The notes under the pieces: model-generated
Told to the model about the DNA's origin: nothing
The model's database searches: none
The model's input: only the letters and a program-made list of their open reading frames with translations
Shown here: piece after piece, positions 24,050-33,589 of the stretch
Numbering within the stretch: position 1 is the stretch's first letter
Layout: the number at the start of each line of letters is the position of its first letter
Position numbers and translations under genes: made by a program
Source of the DNA: Thioclava electrotropha
GTDB taxonomy: Bacteria > Pseudomonadota > Alphaproteobacteria > Rhodobacterales > Rhodobacteraceae
NCBI RefSeq assembly: GCF_002085925.2
Contig: NZ_CP053562.1
Coordinates: forward strand, 1,840,001-1,904,000
Direction: 5' to 3'
Length of the DNA stretch: 64,000 nucleotides

Positions 24050-26146
24050 TTAGCGCGTGAAGGCCTGCACGTTGCCGGCATCGACATTGATGATGTTGCC
24101 GGTCGATTTTGCCGTTTGCTCGGAGGCGAAGAAATAGGCGGCCTCGGCGATGTCCTCGGGCAGCACGTTGCGCTTGAGCATCGAGCGCTGGCGATACATC
24201 TCCTCCAGCCCCTCCTTGTCGGTGCCGTAGGTCGAGGCGCGCTGATCGAGCCATTCGCCCGACCAGATCTTCGAGCCGCGCAGCACCGCATCCGGGTTCA
24301 CCACGTTCACACGGATACCCGCTTCCGCCCCTTCGAGCGCGAGACAGCGGGCGAGATGGATCTCGGAGGCTTTCGCGGTGCAATAGGCCGACGCGTTCGG
24401 GGAGGCGGCGAGGCCGTTCTTCGAGGCCACGAAGATGATCGAGCCGCCGATATCCTGCGCGCGCATCACCTTGAAGGCTTCGCGCGAGACGAGGAAATAG
24501 CCCGTCGACAGGATCGACATGTTCTTGTTCCACAGATCGAGCGTGGTGTCCTCGACCGGAGCGGAGGAGGCGATCCCGGCATTCGAGACCAGAATGTCCA
24601 CCCCGCCGAACTCCACCGCGATATCCGCATAGGCGGCGGCAACTGCGTCCTCGGAGGTCACGTTCATCTCGACCGTGCGAACCATGTCGGCGCCGAAGCT
24701 GGCGGCGAGCTGGTCGCGGGTCTTCGTCAGCGCCTCGGTGTCGATATCGGCGAGCATCACGCAGGCGCCCTCGGTCAGGTAGCGCTGCGCCGTGGCCGCG
24801 CCGATCCCGCCCGCGCCGCCAGTGACGAGCGCCACGCGGCCTGCCAGCGATTTCGGTTTCGGCATCCGCTGCAGCTTCGCCTCTTCCAGAAGCCAGTATT
24901 CGATGTCGAAGGCTTCCTGTTCGGGCAGGCCGACATAGTCGCTGACCGTCGAGGCACCGCGCATCACGTTGATCGCGTTGACATAGAACTCGCCCGAAAT
25001 GCGGGCGGTCGCCTTGTCCTTGGCAAAGGTGAGCATGCCCACGCCCGGGATCAGATAGACCACGGCGTTCGGGTCGCGCAGAGCCGGACTGTCGTCATGT
25101 TTGCAGCGCTCGTAATAGGCGGCGTAATCGTCGCGATACTCGGCCACCTGCTGCGGCAGCCCTTCGAGCACCGCGTCGAGATTGCCTTTGGCCGGATCGA
25201 ACGCCACGACGAGCGGGCGAATTTTCGTGCGCAGGAAGTGGTCGGGGCAGGAGGTGCCAAGCGCCGCCAGCTCTTCCATCCGGTTAGAATTGACGAATTC
25301 CAGCACCGCGTCGTTATCGGTGAAATGGCCCACCATGTGCTGCTTGCCAGAGACCATGCCGCGGATCGCGGGCATCAGGCGGGCGGCGACGGCGCGGCGT
25401 GCATCGGGGGCGAGGCTTTCGTGCTTGGTGCCGCCGAAGATCGCCTTGCCGGCGGTCTGTTCTTCGAACCAGCCCATCGCCTTGTTGATGATCTCGAGCG
25501 TGAGCTCGTAGCAATCTTTCGCGTCATCGGCCCAGGTGAACAGCCCGTGGCTTTCGAGCACGACACCCTTGGCGTCGGGGTTCTTCTTGCAGAAATCTTC
25601 CAGCCACAATCCCAGCTCGTAGCCGGGCTTCTTCCACGGCAGCCAGCCGATCTGGTCGCCGAAGATTTCCTGCGTGAGCTCTTTGGAGTTCTTCGACGCA
25701 GCGATGGCGATGATCGCATCGGGGTGCATGTGATCGACATGCTTCTTGGGCACATAGGCGTGCAGCGGTGTGTCGATCGAAGCCGCGCGCGGGTTCAGGT
25801 TGAAGGTGCAATGGGGCAGGTAGCCGACCATTTCGTCCTCGAACTCCACGCCGCGATAGAGGCCTTTGAGCGCCTCGAGCTTCGACATGTAGAGCGTCGC
25901 GAACCCGTCCATCTTGATCGAGCCGACATCGCCGCCCGAACCTTTCACCCAAAGCACCTCGACCATATCGCCCGAGAGCGGATCGCGCTCCATCACCTTC
26001 GCGGAGGTGTTGCCGCCGCCGTAATTGGTGATCCGCTTGTCGGACCCCAGCAAGTTCGAGCGATAGAGCAGTTTCTCGGCTTCGGACATGTCCTTGGCCT
26101 TGGCTTCGTCCCACTTGGACTGAAGCCGCGCGGACGCGGTGTTCAT
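24050..26146 (-). CDS. rhaD: Bifunctional rhamnulose-1-phosphate aldolase / lactaldehyde-type SDR
   Basis: A 698-residue fusion. The N-terminal 430 residues are a class II aldolase (NYGGGNTSAKVMERDPLSG, with HPDAIIAIAASKNSKEL and the His-x-His zinc region in VDHMHPDA). The C-terminal 260 residues are a short-chain dehydrogenase (ALVTGGAGGIGAATAQ, NAGIASSAPV, YCTAKASE). Fusions of this type in rhizobia and many other bacteria split rhamnulose-1-phosphate and oxidise the resulting L-lactaldehyde. GGGAGGAG precedes the ATG at 26146. It diverges from rhaR. Confidence 0.93.
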   Translation of the reverse strand: MNTASARLQSKWDEAKAKDMSEAEKLLYRSNLLGSDKRITNYGGGNTSAKVMERDPLSGDMVEVLWVKGSGGDVGSIKMDGFATLYMSKLEALKGLYRGVEFEDEMVGYLPHCTFNLNPRAASIDTPLHAYVPKKHVDHMHPDAIIAIAASKNSKELTQEIFGDQIGWLPWKKPGYELGLWLEDFCKKNPDAKGVVLESHGLFTWADDAKDCYELTLEIINKAMGWFEEQTAGKAIFGGTKHESLAPDARRAVAARLMPAIRGMVSGKQHMVGHFTDNDAVLEFVNSNRMEELAALGTSCPDHFLRTKIRPLVVAFDPAKGNLDAVLEGLPQQVAEYRDDYAAYYERCKHDDSPALRDPNAVVYLIPGVGMLTFAKDKATARISGEFYVNAINVMRGASTVSDYVGLPEQEAFDIEYWLLEEAKLQRMPKPKSLAGRVALVTGGAGGIGAATAQRYLTEGACVMLADIDTEALTKTRDQLAASFGADMVRTVEMNVTSEDAVAAAYADIAVEFGGVDILVSNAGIASSAPVEDTTLDLWNKNMSILSTGYFLVSREAFKVMRAQDIGGSIIFVASKNGLAASPNASAYCTAKASEIHLARCLALEGAEAGIRVNVVNPDAVLRGSKIWSGEWLDQRASTYGTDKEGLEEMYRQRSMLKRNVLPEDIAEAAYFFASEQTAKSTGNIINVDAGNVQAFTR

Positions 26147-26219
26147 GGTGGTCTCCTCCCGATCGCCCTATGAAAAAGGACGTGATCAATCTGGCTGGAG
26201 GCTGGCAGGGCTGCGACGG

Positions 26220-26296
26220 ATTGTCAATCATAAACGATCACAAATGATCATGCTGCGGCTGCATTATGATTTTAATGATCGAAAATGATTGACAAT
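26220..26296. promoter_or_regulatory. Large palindromic operator between rhaD and rhaR
   Basis: ATTGTCAATCAT (26220-26231) and ATGATTGACAAT (26285-26296) are perfect inverted 12-mers. Further inward the arms still match (CGATCA..AAATGATCA against ATGATTTTAATGATCG), so the whole 77-base region is a dyad with repeated ATGATC units. DeoR-family repressors bind such direct/inverted repeats, so this is the likely RhaR operator controlling both transcripts. Confidence 0.75.
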
Positions 26297-26338
26297 GCCC
26301 GTAACCCTGCGCAGTCTTTCGAAACGAGGGAGGACTCG

Positions 26339-27142
26339 ATGCACGAGAAAGAACGCCACAGGATCATTCTGTCTGCGGTTCAGGACAGGCCCGTCGTGAC
26401 GGTGCCTGACATGTGTGCGCTCACCGGCGCGTCGGAGGCGACGATCCGGCGCGATATCGCGTCTTTGCACGTGGCAAAAAAGCTGCGTCGTGTGCGCGGC
26501 GGGGCAGAGGCCCTCAATCCCACGAAGTTCCCCGGGCTGGCCGGGCGTCCCTTCACGCTGAACGAAACGCTCAGGATCGCTCAGAAGCAAGCAATTGCCC
26601 GCGCGGCGGTCGAGCTGTGCGACGATGGCGATCCGATCATCATCAATGGCGGCACCACCACCTTCCAGATGGTGCACCCTCTGGCCACGCGCCAGATGCA
26701 GATCTTCACCAACAGCTTCCCGATCGCGGAGCACCTGCTGAAGAATTCGAAGAACGCGATCCTGCTGTCGGGCGGTGTCATCTACCGCGAGCAGAATATC
26801 GTCCTCAGCCCGTTCGAGAATGACGTGACGCGTAACTTCTACGCCAAGCGGATGTTCATGGGCGCGCAGGGCGTGGGGCCGCTGGGTCTGATGGAGGCGG
26901 ACCCGCTGCTGATCCAGGCCGAGCACAAGTTGATCGGACAAGCCGATGAACTGGTCGTGCTCGTCGATTCGACGAAATTCCAGAAACGCTCGTCTCTGGT
27001 TCTGTGCCCGCTCGACCGGGCGCATACCATCATCACCGATGACGAGATCACCGATCGTGCGGCAGCCATGCTTGAGGCTGCCGGCGTCAACCTGATCGTG
27101 GCGCATCCGACCGCCGCGAAGCAGCAAGAAGCCGGAGCCTGA
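26339..27142 (+). CDS. rhaR: DeoR-family transcriptional regulator of rhamnose catabolism
   Basis: A 267-residue regulator. DeoR helix-turn-helix at residues 6-55 (RHRIILSAVQDRPVVTVPDM ... GASEATIRRDIASLHVAKKLRRVRGGA), then the sugar-phosphate-binding DeoRC domain (IIINGGTTTFQMV, FTNSFPIAEHL, MFMGAQGVGP, VVLVDSTKF). GAGGGAGGA before the ATG at 26339 selects this start over an earlier frame. The effector is expected to be a rhamnose pathway intermediate. It is the first gene of rhaRSTPQUK, the order known from Rhizobium leguminosarum. Confidence 0.9.
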   Translation: MHEKERHRIILSAVQDRPVVTVPDMCALTGASEATIRRDIASLHVAKKLRRVRGGAEALNPTKFPGLAGRPFTLNETLRIAQKQAIARAAVELCDDGDPIIINGGTTTFQMVHPLATRQMQIFTNSFPIAEHLLKNSKNAILLSGGVIYREQNIVLSPFENDVTRNFYAKRMFMGAQGVGPLGLMEADPLLIQAEHKLIGQADELVVLVDSTKFQKRSSLVLCPLDRAHTIITDDEITDRAAAMLEAAGVNLIVAHPTAAKQQEAGA

Positions 27143-27180
27143 AGCCCCGGCCGCGTCGGAAAACAGGGAGGAGACCTGAA

Positions 27181-28170
27181 ATGAAACTGACCAAACTTGT
27201 CACCACCGCTGCTGTGGCGCTGGCCATGATGGCGGGCACGGCGTCGGCGAAGGAGATGCGGATCGCGCTCGTCGTCAAGGCGCTCGGCATCGGCTTCTTC
27301 GAGGCCGCTCACAAGGGCGCGGAAGAGGCTGCGAAGGATCTGGGCGACGTGAAGGTGATCTACACCGGTCCGACCGACACCACCGCCGAAGGCCAGATCG
27401 AAGTGCTCAACTCGCTGATCGCGCAGAATGTCGACGCGATCGCAGTGACCGCGAACGACACCGACGCGCTCGTGCCGACGCTGAAGAAAGCGATGCAGCG
27501 CGGGATCACCGTGATCTCGTGGGATTCCGGTGTCGCAGCCGGTGGCCGCGAGATGCAGCTCAACCCGTCCTCGACCGAGCTGATCGGCAAGATGCTTATC
27601 AAGATGGCCGCCGACAACATGCCCGATGGCGGCGATGTCGCGGTGCTTTCGGCCAGCTCGACCGCGACGAACCAGAACAACTGGATCGCGGCGATGAAGG
27701 ACGACATGGGCAACTATCCCAACATCAACCTCGTCGCGACCGTTTATGGCGACGACCTCGCCGATAAATCCTATCGCGAGGCGAAAGGCCTGATCGAGAA
27801 ATACCCGAACCTCAAGGCGATCATCGCACCGACCTCGGTGGGCATCGTGGCGGCGGCCAAAGCCGTGACCGATGCGGGCAAGATCGGCGAGATCAATGTG
27901 ACCGGTCTGGGCCTGCCCTCGGAGATGGCGGCCTATGTCGAGAACGGTGCCTCGAAGAGCTTTGCGATCTGGAACCCGATCGATCTGGGCTATGCCGCGA
28001 CCGAGATCGCCTACAACCTCGCCAAGGGGAATGCGAAGGCGGAGCCCGGCGCGAAGATCCCGATGGGTCGTCTGGGTGAAGTGACGCTCGACGACAATAC
28101 CGAGGGCGCGATGGCCGATCCCTTCGTCTATGACAAATCGAACATCGAGCAGTTCAAAGACATCTTCTGA
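27181..28170 (+). CDS. rhaS: Rhamnose ABC transporter substrate-binding protein
   Basis: A 329-residue periplasmic binding protein of the ribose/peripla_BP_4 type. Signal peptide (1-23, GTASAKE); mature protein begins MRIALVVKALGIGFFEAAHKGA and includes IAQNVDAIAVTANDTDAL and NVTGLGLPSEMAAYV. It binds L-rhamnose by context. GGGAGGAG precedes the ATG. A strong hairpin follows the gene, which often leaves the binding-protein mRNA more abundant than the rest of the operon. Confidence 0.92.
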   Translation: MKLTKLVTTAAVALAMMAGTASAKEMRIALVVKALGIGFFEAAHKGAEEAAKDLGDVKVIYTGPTDTTAEGQIEVLNSLIAQNVDAIAVTANDTDALVPTLKKAMQRGITVISWDSGVAAGGREMQLNPSSTELIGKMLIKMAADNMPDGGDVAVLSASSTATNQNNWIAAMKDDMGNYPNINLVATVYGDDLADKSYREAKGLIEKYPNLKAIIAPTSVGIVAAAKAVTDAGKIGEINVTGLGLPSEMAAYVENGASKSFAIWNPIDLGYAATEIAYNLAKGNAKAEPGAKIPMGRLGEVTLDDNTEGAMADPFVYDKSNIEQFKDIF

Positions 28171-28188
28171 TCTTTGAACCGCACGAGC

Positions 28189-28214
28189 GGCAGGCGCGGG
28201 GCCTCGCGCCTGCC
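28189..28214 (+). terminator. Intra-operon hairpin after rhaS
   Basis: GGCAGGCGCG (28189-28198) pairs with CGCGCCTGCC (28205-28214), loop GGGCCT. A 10-bp GC stem without T-run between rhaS and rhaT; probably a 3' mRNA stabiliser or leaky terminator. Confidence 0.55.
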
Positions 28215-28258
28215 CGACACACCCGGCCCTGCGTGGGCCCAATGAATTCAGGCTGATC

Positions 28259-29794
28259 ATGACACAGACAGATCAGAGCCCGGGCGGAGCCCGCGTGCTC
28301 GACCTTGAAGGCATCGTGAAAACCTTTCCCGGCGTGAAGGCGCTCGATGGGGTGAACCTGTCGCTCCGGGCCGGCGAGGTCACGGCGCTGGTGGGCGAGA
28401 ACGGCGCTGGCAAATCGACGATCGTGAAGATCCTGACCGGGATCTACCAGCCCGACGGGGGCGAGATCCTGCTCGATGGTGCGCCGACCCGCTTTCCCGA
28501 CGCCGATGCCGCCGCGCGCGCCGGTGTCACCGCGATCCATCAGGAAACCGTGCTGTTTGAAGAGCTGACGGTCGCCGAGAACATCTTCATCGGTCACGCG
28601 CCGCGCGGACGTTTCGGGATGATCGACTGGGCCGCGATGCGCAAGCGCGCCACCGAGATCCTGCGCTCGATCGGGGCCGATATCGACGCCGAGGTGAAGC
28701 TCGCCGATCTCGGGATCGCCTCGCGCCACCTCGTGGCCATCGCCCGTGCGCTCTCGGTCGATGCGCGCGTCGTGATCATGGACGAACCGACCGCCGCGCT
28801 CTCGCATAAGGAAATCGAGGAGCTGTTCGAGCTGGTCGATATGCTGAAAAGCCAGGGCAAGGCGATCCTATTCATTTCGCATAAGTTCGACGAAATCTTC
28901 CGTGTCGCTGACCGCTATACGGTGTTCCGCGACGGGCAATTCGTCGGTGAGGGAAAGATCACCGATGTGACCCACGACGATCTGGTGAAGATGATGGTGG
29001 GCCGCGCGGTCGATCAAGTCTTCCCCAAGCGCACGCCGTCCATCGGCGCGCCGGTCCTGACGGTCGCGGGCTATTCGCACCCGACCGAATTCGAAGACAT
29101 TAATTTCACCCTGCGACGCGGCGAAATCCTCGGCTTCTACGGGCTGGTCGGCGCGGGCCGGTCGGAATTCATGCAGTCGCTGATCGGGATCACCAAACCG
29201 TCGAAAGGCGCGGTGCGTATCGACGATCATGTGCGCGTGATCCGCTCGCCCGCCGCCGCGATCGACGAAGGCATCGTCTATGTGCCCGAAGACCGTGGCA
29301 AGCAGGGCGCGATCACCGAATTGCCGATCTTCCAGAACGTCACGCTACCCTCGCTGGGCAAGACGTCGCGGCACGGCTTCACCCGGATGGCCGAAGAATT
29401 CGCGCTGGCCCGGACCTATTGCGAACGGCTCGATCTGCGCGCGGCCTCGCTGGATACGACCGTGGGGTCGCTCTCGGGCGGCAATCAGCAGAAGGTGGTC
29501 ATCGCGAAATGGCTGGCGACGCAGCCGCGGGTGATCATCCTCGACGAGCCGACCAAGGGGATCGATATCGGCTCCAAGGCGGCGGTGCACGACTTCATGG
29601 CGGAGCTCGCCGCCGAAGGACTGGCCGTGATCATGGTCAGCTCGGAAATCCCCGAAATCCTCGGCATGTCCGACCGTGTCATCGTGATGCGCGAGGGCCG
29701 GATCGTGGCCGAACTGGAAGGCGACGAGTTGTCGCCGGAAGTGCTGGTGCGCCATGCCGCCGGGATCGAAGAGCCGATGGAGGCGGCACAATGA
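28259..29794 (+). CDS. rhaT: Rhamnose ABC transporter ATP-binding protein
   Basis: A 511-residue tandem ATPase of the RbsA/MglA sugar type. First half: Walker A GENGAGKST (about 44-52), IHQETVLFEELTV, signature region LGIASRHLVAIARALS (degenerate LSGGQ) and Walker B VVIMDEPTAAL. Second half: GLVGAGRSE, signature LSGGNQQKVVIAKWLA, Walker B VIILDEPTKGID. The degenerate first signature is usual in this subfamily. Its stop overlaps the next ATG by four bases. Confidence 0.93.
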   Translation: MTQTDQSPGGARVLDLEGIVKTFPGVKALDGVNLSLRAGEVTALVGENGAGKSTIVKILTGIYQPDGGEILLDGAPTRFPDADAAARAGVTAIHQETVLFEELTVAENIFIGHAPRGRFGMIDWAAMRKRATEILRSIGADIDAEVKLADLGIASRHLVAIARALSVDARVVIMDEPTAALSHKEIEELFELVDMLKSQGKAILFISHKFDEIFRVADRYTVFRDGQFVGEGKITDVTHDDLVKMMVGRAVDQVFPKRTPSIGAPVLTVAGYSHPTEFEDINFTLRRGEILGFYGLVGAGRSEFMQSLIGITKPSKGAVRIDDHVRVIRSPAAAIDEGIVYVPEDRGKQGAITELPIFQNVTLPSLGKTSRHGFTRMAEEFALARTYCERLDLRAASLDTTVGSLSGGNQQKVVIAKWLATQPRVIILDEPTKGIDIGSKAAVHDFMAELAAEGLAVIMVSSEIPEILGMSDRVIVMREGRIVAELEGDELSPEVLVRHAAGIEEPMEAAQ

Positions 29795-30780
29795 ACATTC
29801 GCAACATCCCGCGCGAGGCGATCCTCGGGCTTGTCATCGTCGCGCTCTGCGGCGTGATCGCGGCGCGCTTCCCCGCCTTTGTGCGCCCTTCGAACCTGCT
29901 CAGCGTCGCGACCGACACCGCGCCCCTGATCATGCTGGCGCTTGGCCAATTCGCGGTGATCCTGACGCGCTGCATCGACCTGTCGGTGGCCGCGAACCTC
30001 GCCCTGACGGGGATGATCTGCGCGCTTCTCAACATGGCAATGCCGGGCTTTCCGATGGTGCTGATGCTGGCGCTCGCGCTGATCGTCGGCGCGTTCCTCG
30101 GGGCGGTCAACGGGGCGCTGGTGTGGAAAGTCGGTATCCCGCCGATCGTGGTCACGCTCGGCACGATGACGGTGTTTCGCGGTATCATCTTCCTGCTCTC
30201 GGGCGGGTCGTGGGTCAACGCGCATGAGATGAGCGACAGCTTCACCCAGTTCCCGCGCATCCCTTTCCTCGGGGTCGAGTTGCTGGCGTGGATCGCCGTT
30301 ATCGCTGTCACGGGCGTCTACCTGCTGGTGACGCGCACGCCCTTGGGGCGCGCCTTCTACGCGGTGGGCGGCAACCCCCATGCCGCGGTCTATACCGGCA
30401 TCGACGTGGGGAAGACGCAGGTCCTCGCCTTCGTTCTGTCGGGGGCGCTTGCGGGGATGACCGGCTATCTCTGGGTCGCGCGCTACGCGGTCGCCTATGT
30501 CGAGATCGCGAACGGGTTCGAGCTCGACGTGGTCGCGGCCTGCGTCATCGGCGGCGTGGCGATCGCGGGCGGTGCGGGCTCTGTCGGCGGCGTTGTGCTT
30601 GGTGCGCTGTTCCTCGGCGTGATCAAGAACGCGCTGCCGGTCGTGAACATCTCGCCCTTCTGGCAGCTCGCGATCTCGGGCGCTGCGATCATCATCGCGG
30701 TGGCGCTGAACGCGCGGTCGAACCGGCCCAAGGGGCGCATCATCCTCAAGAAAGCGGAGCATACCCATGAGCCTGTATGA
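29791..30780 (+). CDS. rhaP: Rhamnose ABC transporter permease 1
   Basis: A 329-residue inner-membrane permease of the BPD_transp_2 (RbsC) family with eight to ten helices. The family motif GNPHAAVYTGIDV (about 190-202) and GGVAIAGGAGSVGGVVLGALFLG (near 255-275) are present. ATGA overlap with rhaT and 14-base overlap with rhaQ show tight coupling. It pairs with rhaQ to form the channel. Confidence 0.92.
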   Translation: MNIRNIPREAILGLVIVALCGVIAARFPAFVRPSNLLSVATDTAPLIMLALGQFAVILTRCIDLSVAANLALTGMICALLNMAMPGFPMVLMLALALIVGAFLGAVNGALVWKVGIPPIVVTLGTMTVFRGIIFLLSGGSWVNAHEMSDSFTQFPRIPFLGVELLAWIAVIAVTGVYLLVTRTPLGRAFYAVGGNPHAAVYTGIDVGKTQVLAFVLSGALAGMTGYLWVARYAVAYVEIANGFELDVVAACVIGGVAIAGGAGSVGGVVLGALFLGVIKNALPVVNISPFWQLAISGAAIIIAVALNARSNRPKGRIILKKAEHTHEPV

Positions 30781-31783
30781 GCCCCATGCGGACATGACTG
30801 ACACTGGCACCTCGCGGTCGATCCCCGACCGGCTGACCTCGCCGCTGCGCCGCAACCTGCTGGGTTGGGAGAGCTTGCTGTTGATCGTGGGCATCGCGAT
30901 CTTCATCCTCAACTCTTTCGCCTCGCCCTATTTCCTGAGCGCGTGGAGCCTGTCGGACGCGACCTTCAACTTCACCGAGAAGGCGATGATCGCCTTCGCG
31001 ATGGCGCTATTGATCGTCGCCGGCGAGATCGACCTCTCGGTCGCCTCGATCATCGCGCTGGCCTCGACCGCGATGGGGGCCGCCGCGACGGCGGGGGCGG
31101 GGACGCCGGTTCTGGTGTTGATCGGGCTGGGGACGGGCCTGCTATGCGGTGCGTTCAACGGCGCACTCGTCACGCGGCTCGGGCTTCCTTCGATCGTGGT
31201 GACCATCGGGACGATGAGTCTGTTTCGCGGCATCTCTTATATCGTGCTGGGCGACGGCGCCTATCGTGGCTATCCCGCAACCTTCCAATGGTTCGGGCAG
31301 GGCTACGTGTTCTGGGTGATCTCGTTCGAGTTCGCGCTCTTCGCCGTGCTCGCGGTGATCTTCGGTATCCTGCTGCACAAGACGAATTTCGGCCGCGCGG
31401 TCTATGCTGTGGGCAACAACCCGACGGCGGCCCTGTTCTCGGGTATCCGGGTTCAACGGGTGAAGATGACGCTGTTCCTGCTGACCGGGCTGATGTCCGG
31501 GGTGGCTGCGATCTGCCTCACCGCACGGCTGGGCTCGACCCGTCCGTCCATCGCCTTGGGCATGGAGCTCGAGGTGGTCACGATGGTCGTGCTGGGTGGC
31601 GTGTCGATCCTCGGCGGTGCGGGTTCGATCCCGGGCGTCGTGATCGCGGCCTTCGTGCTCGGGCTCGTGACCTTCGGGCTGGGCCTGCTGAACGTGCCGG
31701 GCATCGTGATGTCGATCTTCACCGGGGCGCTTCTGATCGGGGTCATCGCGCTGCCGCGCCTGATCGCGAAGTGGAGGAAATAA
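30767..31783 (+). CDS. rhaQ: Rhamnose ABC transporter permease 2
   Basis: A 338-residue RbsC-type permease. After a 30-residue polar N-terminus come the helices, with [50 protein letters not shown] and [18 protein letters not shown]. It is the partner of rhaP. The stop codon (TAATG) shares its last base with the rhaU start. Confidence 0.92.
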   Translation: MSLYEPHADMTDTGTSRSIPDRLTSPLRRNLLGWESLLLIVGIAIFILNSFASPYFLSAWSLSDATFNFTEKAMIAFAMALLIVAGEIDLSVASIIALASTAMGAAATAGAGTPVLVLIGLGTGLLCGAFNGALVTRLGLPSIVVTIGTMSLFRGISYIVLGDGAYRGYPATFQWFGQGYVFWVISFEFALFAVLAVIFGILLHKTNFGRAVYAVGNNPTAALFSGIRVQRVKMTLFLLTGLMSGVAAICLTARLGSTRPSIALGMELEVVTMVVLGGVSILGGAGSIPGVVIAAFVLGLVTFGLGLLNVPGIVMSIFTGALLIGVIALPRLIAKWRK

Positions 31784-32097
31784 TGGAGAAATTCGCCTTT
31801 CGGATGCAGCTCAACCCCGGTTGCCGCGAGGAATATATCCGCCGCCATGATGAGATCTGGCCTGAGCTGGTGCAGTTGCTGAAAGAGGCCGGGGTCGAGG
31901 ATTACTCGATCCATCTCGATCCCGAGACGGACTCGCTGTTCGGTGTGCTCTGGCGGCGTGAGGATCACGGAATGGACGGTCTGCCGGACCATCCGGTGAT
32001 GCAGAAATGGTGGGCCCATATGGCCGATATCATGGCGACGAACCCGGATAATTCCCCGGTTTCCGTTCCGCTCGAGACCGTGTTTCATCTGAAATGA
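31783..32097 (+). CDS. rhaU: L-rhamnose mutarotase
   Basis: A 104-residue dimeric mutarotase interconverting the alpha and beta anomers of L-rhamnose. Typical [22 protein letters not shown] and HDEIWPEL at the start (catalytic His-Glu region), then [15 protein letters not shown] and the Trp pair [12 protein letters not shown]. Length equals the family's. It overlaps rhaQ by one base and rhaK by four (ATGA). Confidence 0.93.
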   Translation: MEKFAFRMQLNPGCREEYIRRHDEIWPELVQLLKEAGVEDYSIHLDPETDSLFGVLWRREDHGMDGLPDHPVMQKWWAHMADIMATNPDNSPVSVPLETVFHLK

Positions 32098-33464
32098 CCG
32101 CGCCGCGCCATATCGCCGTGATCGATGTCGGCAAGACCAATGCGAAACTCGCGCTGGTCGATGCCCGAAGCCTCGAAGAGATCGCCGTCGTCACGCGCCC
32201 GAACCGGGTGCTGCCGGGGCCGCCCTGGCCGCATTTCGATCTCGAGGGGCACTGGGCGTTTTTTCTCGAGCACCTCAGCGCCTTCCATGCCGAACATGGT
32301 GTCGACGCGATCTCGGTGACGACCCATGGCGCCTCGGCGGTGCTGCTGGACGAGGAGCGCCAGCTTGCCGTGCCGATGCTGGATTACGAACACGATGGCC
32401 CGGAGGCCAGCGCCGCGGAATATGACCGCCTGCGCCCGGATTTCGCGCGCACCGGGTCGCCGCGGCTTCCGGTCGGGCTCAATCTCGGCGCGCAGCTCCA
32501 TTGGCAATTCACGACATGGCCGGATCTGCATGACCGGGTCGCGCATATCGTGACCTATCCGCAATATTGGGGTCTGCTGTTGACCGGGAACCTCGCGACG
32601 GACGTGACGTCGCTGGGCTGCCATACGGACCTGTGGAGCCCTTGGGAGGCGCGCTTCTCCGAACTGCCGCAGCGCCTCGGGATCGCCGAGAAGATCGCAC
32701 CGCCACAGCAGCCGGGCAGGGTGCTCGGCACGTTGCGCGACGAACTCGCAGAGCGGACTGGTATCGCCCCGAAGACTCCCGTCATGGTCGGCATCCACGA
32801 CTCCAACGCGTCGCTGCTGCCCTATCTCGGATCGGAGGAACCTTTCTCCGTCGTGTCCACCGGAACGTGGGTGATCGCGATGGCGATCGGGGCTGCACGC
32901 AAGCCGCTTGATCCTGCGCGCGATACGCTGATCAACGTCAATGCGCTGGATGCGCCGGTGCCCTCCGCGCGTTTCATGGGCGGGCGCGAATACGAGTTGC
33001 TGCGGGAAGGCAGTGACGCGACGCCCACTCCGCAGGCCTGTGCCAAGATCCTCGCGCAAGGGACGATGATCCTGCCCTCTGCGGTGCCCGGGACAGGACC
33101 TTTCCCCGAGCAGGCGCTCAAATGGATCGGCGAGGCAAGAACGCCGACCGAACGGATGGCCGCGATCGACTTCTATCTCGCGATGATGACGGAAAGCTGC
33201 CTCGACCTGATCGGTGCGCTCGGTCCAGCGATCGTCGAGGGGCCGTTTGCATCGAACCCGGCCTATCTCGACATGCTCGCAGCCTTGCGGCCCGATGGCG
33301 TTCGGGTCGCGCAGTCGGCGACGGGAACATCCGTGGGTGCGGCCTTGCTTGCGCTGCCGGAGAATGCGCCTCCCGAAGCTCGCCCTCATCCACGCCCGGC
33401 CCAAGCCGATGCTTTGCAGGCGTATTTCGAGAGATGGCGTGAAGCGATCTTGCACGAGGTCTGA
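32094..33464 (+). CDS. rhaK: L-rhamnulose/rhamnose kinase (FGGY family)
   Basis: A 456-residue sugar kinase. The N-terminal phosphate loop reads [15 protein letters not shown] (10-24), then [13 protein letters not shown], and in the second domain [14 protein letters not shown] and [13 protein letters not shown] (about 255-270), where GTW replaces the usual adenosine-site loop. In Rhizobium leguminosarum RhaK closes the rhaRSTPQUK operon and is also needed for activity of the ABC importer; the same gene order here makes that plausible. ATGA overlap with rhaU. Confidence 0.9.
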   Translation: MTAPRHIAVIDVGKTNAKLALVDARSLEEIAVVTRPNRVLPGPPWPHFDLEGHWAFFLEHLSAFHAEHGVDAISVTTHGASAVLLDEERQLAVPMLDYEHDGPEASAAEYDRLRPDFARTGSPRLPVGLNLGAQLHWQFTTWPDLHDRVAHIVTYPQYWGLLLTGNLATDVTSLGCHTDLWSPWEARFSELPQRLGIAEKIAPPQQPGRVLGTLRDELAERTGIAPKTPVMVGIHDSNASLLPYLGSEEPFSVVSTGTWVIAMAIGAARKPLDPARDTLINVNALDAPVPSARFMGGREYELLREGSDATPTPQACAKILAQGTMILPSAVPGTGPFPEQALKWIGEARTPTERMAAIDFYLAMMTESCLDLIGALGPAIVEGPFASNPAYLDMLAALRPDGVRVAQSATGTSVGAALLALPENAPPEARPHPRPAQADALQAYFERWREAILHEV

Positions 33465-33589
33465 TAAGCCGCTGCCAGGAGCCCATAACTGATGTCCTGA
33501 GCCGGCCCATAGCGGTCCTCGGTGCGGGGCGGTGCGCCGCGAAAGTCTACGTTGCGTTCAACGGAGCCTCTAACTCAGACAGCGGCTTA
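33465..33589. repeat. Short segment bounded by a 10-bp inverted repeat
   Basis: TAAGCCGCTG (33465-33474) and CAGCGGCTTA (33580-33589) bracket about 105 bases holding a GCCGCGAAAGTC variant of the intergenic repeat family. The right arm includes the ltrA stop codon. It could be a small MITE-like insertion or a bidirectional terminator. Confidence 0.45.

Noticed and set aside
23846..26173. Plus-strand open frame of 775 codons opposite rhaI and rhaD
   Set aside because: Shadow of two well-identified enzymes; no ribosome site or family match.
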